NCBI RefSeq assembly: GCF_014692875.1
Contig: NZ_CP061171.1
Location: 5,580,001-5,644,000 of the forward strand
DNA length: 64,000 nucleotides
Origin: Pedobacter riviphilus
Lineage (GTDB): Bacteria > Bacteroidota > Bacteroidia > Sphingobacteriales > Sphingobacteriaceae
Direction: 5' to 3'
Below, one piece after another: positions 63,403-64,000 of this stretch. The translations under genes were made by a program, and so were the position numbers. Numbering within the stretch: the first letter of the stretch is position 1; each line of letters opens with the position of its first letter. A model generated the notes under the pieces. The model worked only from the letters and a program-made list of their open reading frames with translations. It ran no database searches and was not told the DNA's origin.

Positions 63403-64000
63403 ATGAAAAAAATTATATACGCCCTGTTAATAGGTTTAACCATCATTGTTGGTGCCTATTCATGTAAAGAATCGCAGATAGAAGATTTGAAACTGCCCGA
63501 TCCGGCCGGTAAAAGCATTACAGGTGAAGGGATTGTGGTAGGCAACGTAACGATGGATAACCAGTTTGTAAAAGTGCCTTTCAAAATCTCCCTTTCGGGT
63601 ATTGCTGAAGAAGCTTTTCAAGTAGGTTTAACCTTAAATAATGATACTGTTACCCAGTTAATCAATAACGGAGGCTTAACCAATGCGGTACTCATGCCAT
63701 CGGCAGCAGTAGAATACCCCAATGTAATTAATGTAACTTACGGTACCGATAATGCCGAGGGTGTAGCCATTGTGCGCAGATCTGTACTGGAACGCTACCT
63801 GGGTAAGAAAGTGGTTTTTGCCTTAAAGCTATCGGCACCGGGCAAAGGTAACAAAATTGCCAGCGGTAAATCTACAATTCTGGTTATCATTAATACCTCC
63901 GATTTATTAAAACAAAGTGATGTGCATTATCTTACTTTTCAAGGCGGTGGTACTTATACCGTTACGCAGGGACCAAATTATCAGGTTGGGCCTGCAGGGG
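63403..64000 (+). CDS. DUF1735-type lipoprotein (partial, C-terminus outside window)
   Basis: The frame opens at ATG 63403 and is still open at the right edge (199 codons). It has a signal with lipobox Ala-Tyr-Ser-Cys-Lys-Glu. The first ~170 residues have the shape of DUF1735 (BT_3987 N-terminal-like): Val-Lys-Val-Pro-Phe-Lys-Ile-Ser-Leu-Ser-Gly, Phe-Gln-Val-Gly-Leu, then Gly-Lys-Lys-Val-Val-Phe-Ala-Leu. In many SusCD loci this domain is followed by a LamG or discoidin domain, which would lie outside the window. It is the last gene visible of the locus starting at 47616. Confidence 0.7.
   Translation, partial: MKKIIYALLIGLTIIVGAYSCKESQIEDLKLPDPAGKSITGEGIVVGNVTMDNQFVKVPFKISLSGIAEEAFQVGLTLNNDTVTQLINNGGLTNAVLMPSAAVEYPNVINVTYGTDNAEGVAIVRRSVLERYLGKKVVFALKLSAPGKGNKIASGKSTILVIINTSDLLKQSDVHYLTFQGGGTYTVTQGPNYQVGPAG

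Noticed and set aside
1..64000. CRISPR array, prophage, insertion sequence or rRNA operon
   Set aside because: No regularly spaced repeats, phage structural genes, transposase or rRNA sequence was seen.

Overview
The window looks like chromosomal DNA from a Bacteroidota bacterium of the family Sphingobacteriaceae, most like Pedobacter. This rests on four TonB-dependent SusC / SusD pairs, FecI/FecR-type and LytTR-type regulation, lipoproteins with Cys-Lys-Lys after the lipobox, a TAnnTTTG-type promoter, weak Shine-Dalgarno sequences, and many Bacteroidota-restricted DUF families. The assignment is by protein character only, since no rRNA is present.

Layout. (1) 1-8532, minus strand: an ECF sigma factor, FecR-type anti-sigma factor, SusC, SusD (frameshifted), DUF4843 lipoprotein and a PKD-like lipoprotein that runs off the left edge. 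(2) 8807-10928, plus: an ArsR-type regulator behind a promoter with two tandem operator-like repeats, then SRPBCC protein, DoxX protein, an internally deleted methyltransferase remnant and a YdeI/OmpD-associated protein. (3) 10929-17218: DUF4256 protein, GNAT acetyltransferase, a large Oar-like TonB-dependent receptor, repeat-rich spacers and a 52-residue lipoprotein. (4) 17480-26926, plus: XRE-cupin regulator, secreted alkaline-phosphatase-superfamily enzyme, DUF5690 membrane protein, TIGR03364-type FAD oxidoreductase, SusC and SusD. The FAD enzyme family is tied to aminophosphonate metabolism, so this may be an outer-membrane uptake and breakdown locus for organophosphonates. (5) tRNA-Asn at 27127. 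(6) 27340-45405: AraC regulators, a FAD monooxygenase, two LytS/LytTR-type two-component systems, TonB receptor, VOC protein, retropepsin-like protein, SDR, an S15/CocE-type peptidase and a decayed SDR pseudogene. (7) 45543-47078: SulP anion transporter. (8) 47616-64000, plus: a large locus with two consecutive SusC-SusD-fasciclin sets followed by DUF5007, DUF5008, an alkaline-phosphatase-like/LamG/DUF4983 protein and a DUF1735 lipoprotein, running off the right edge. LacI-type palindromes precede it.

A striking overall feature is that six genes are each broken by loss of exactly one base in a short homopolymer run. In each case adding one base restores a full-length family member. This points to systematic homopolymer under-calling in the assembly rather than six independent gene deaths. 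One of the six (44348-45405) also carries an in-frame TGA, and a seventh gene (10059-10331) has lost its middle, so these two are better candidates for true pseudogenes. No CRISPR array, prophage, insertion sequence or rRNA gene was seen.
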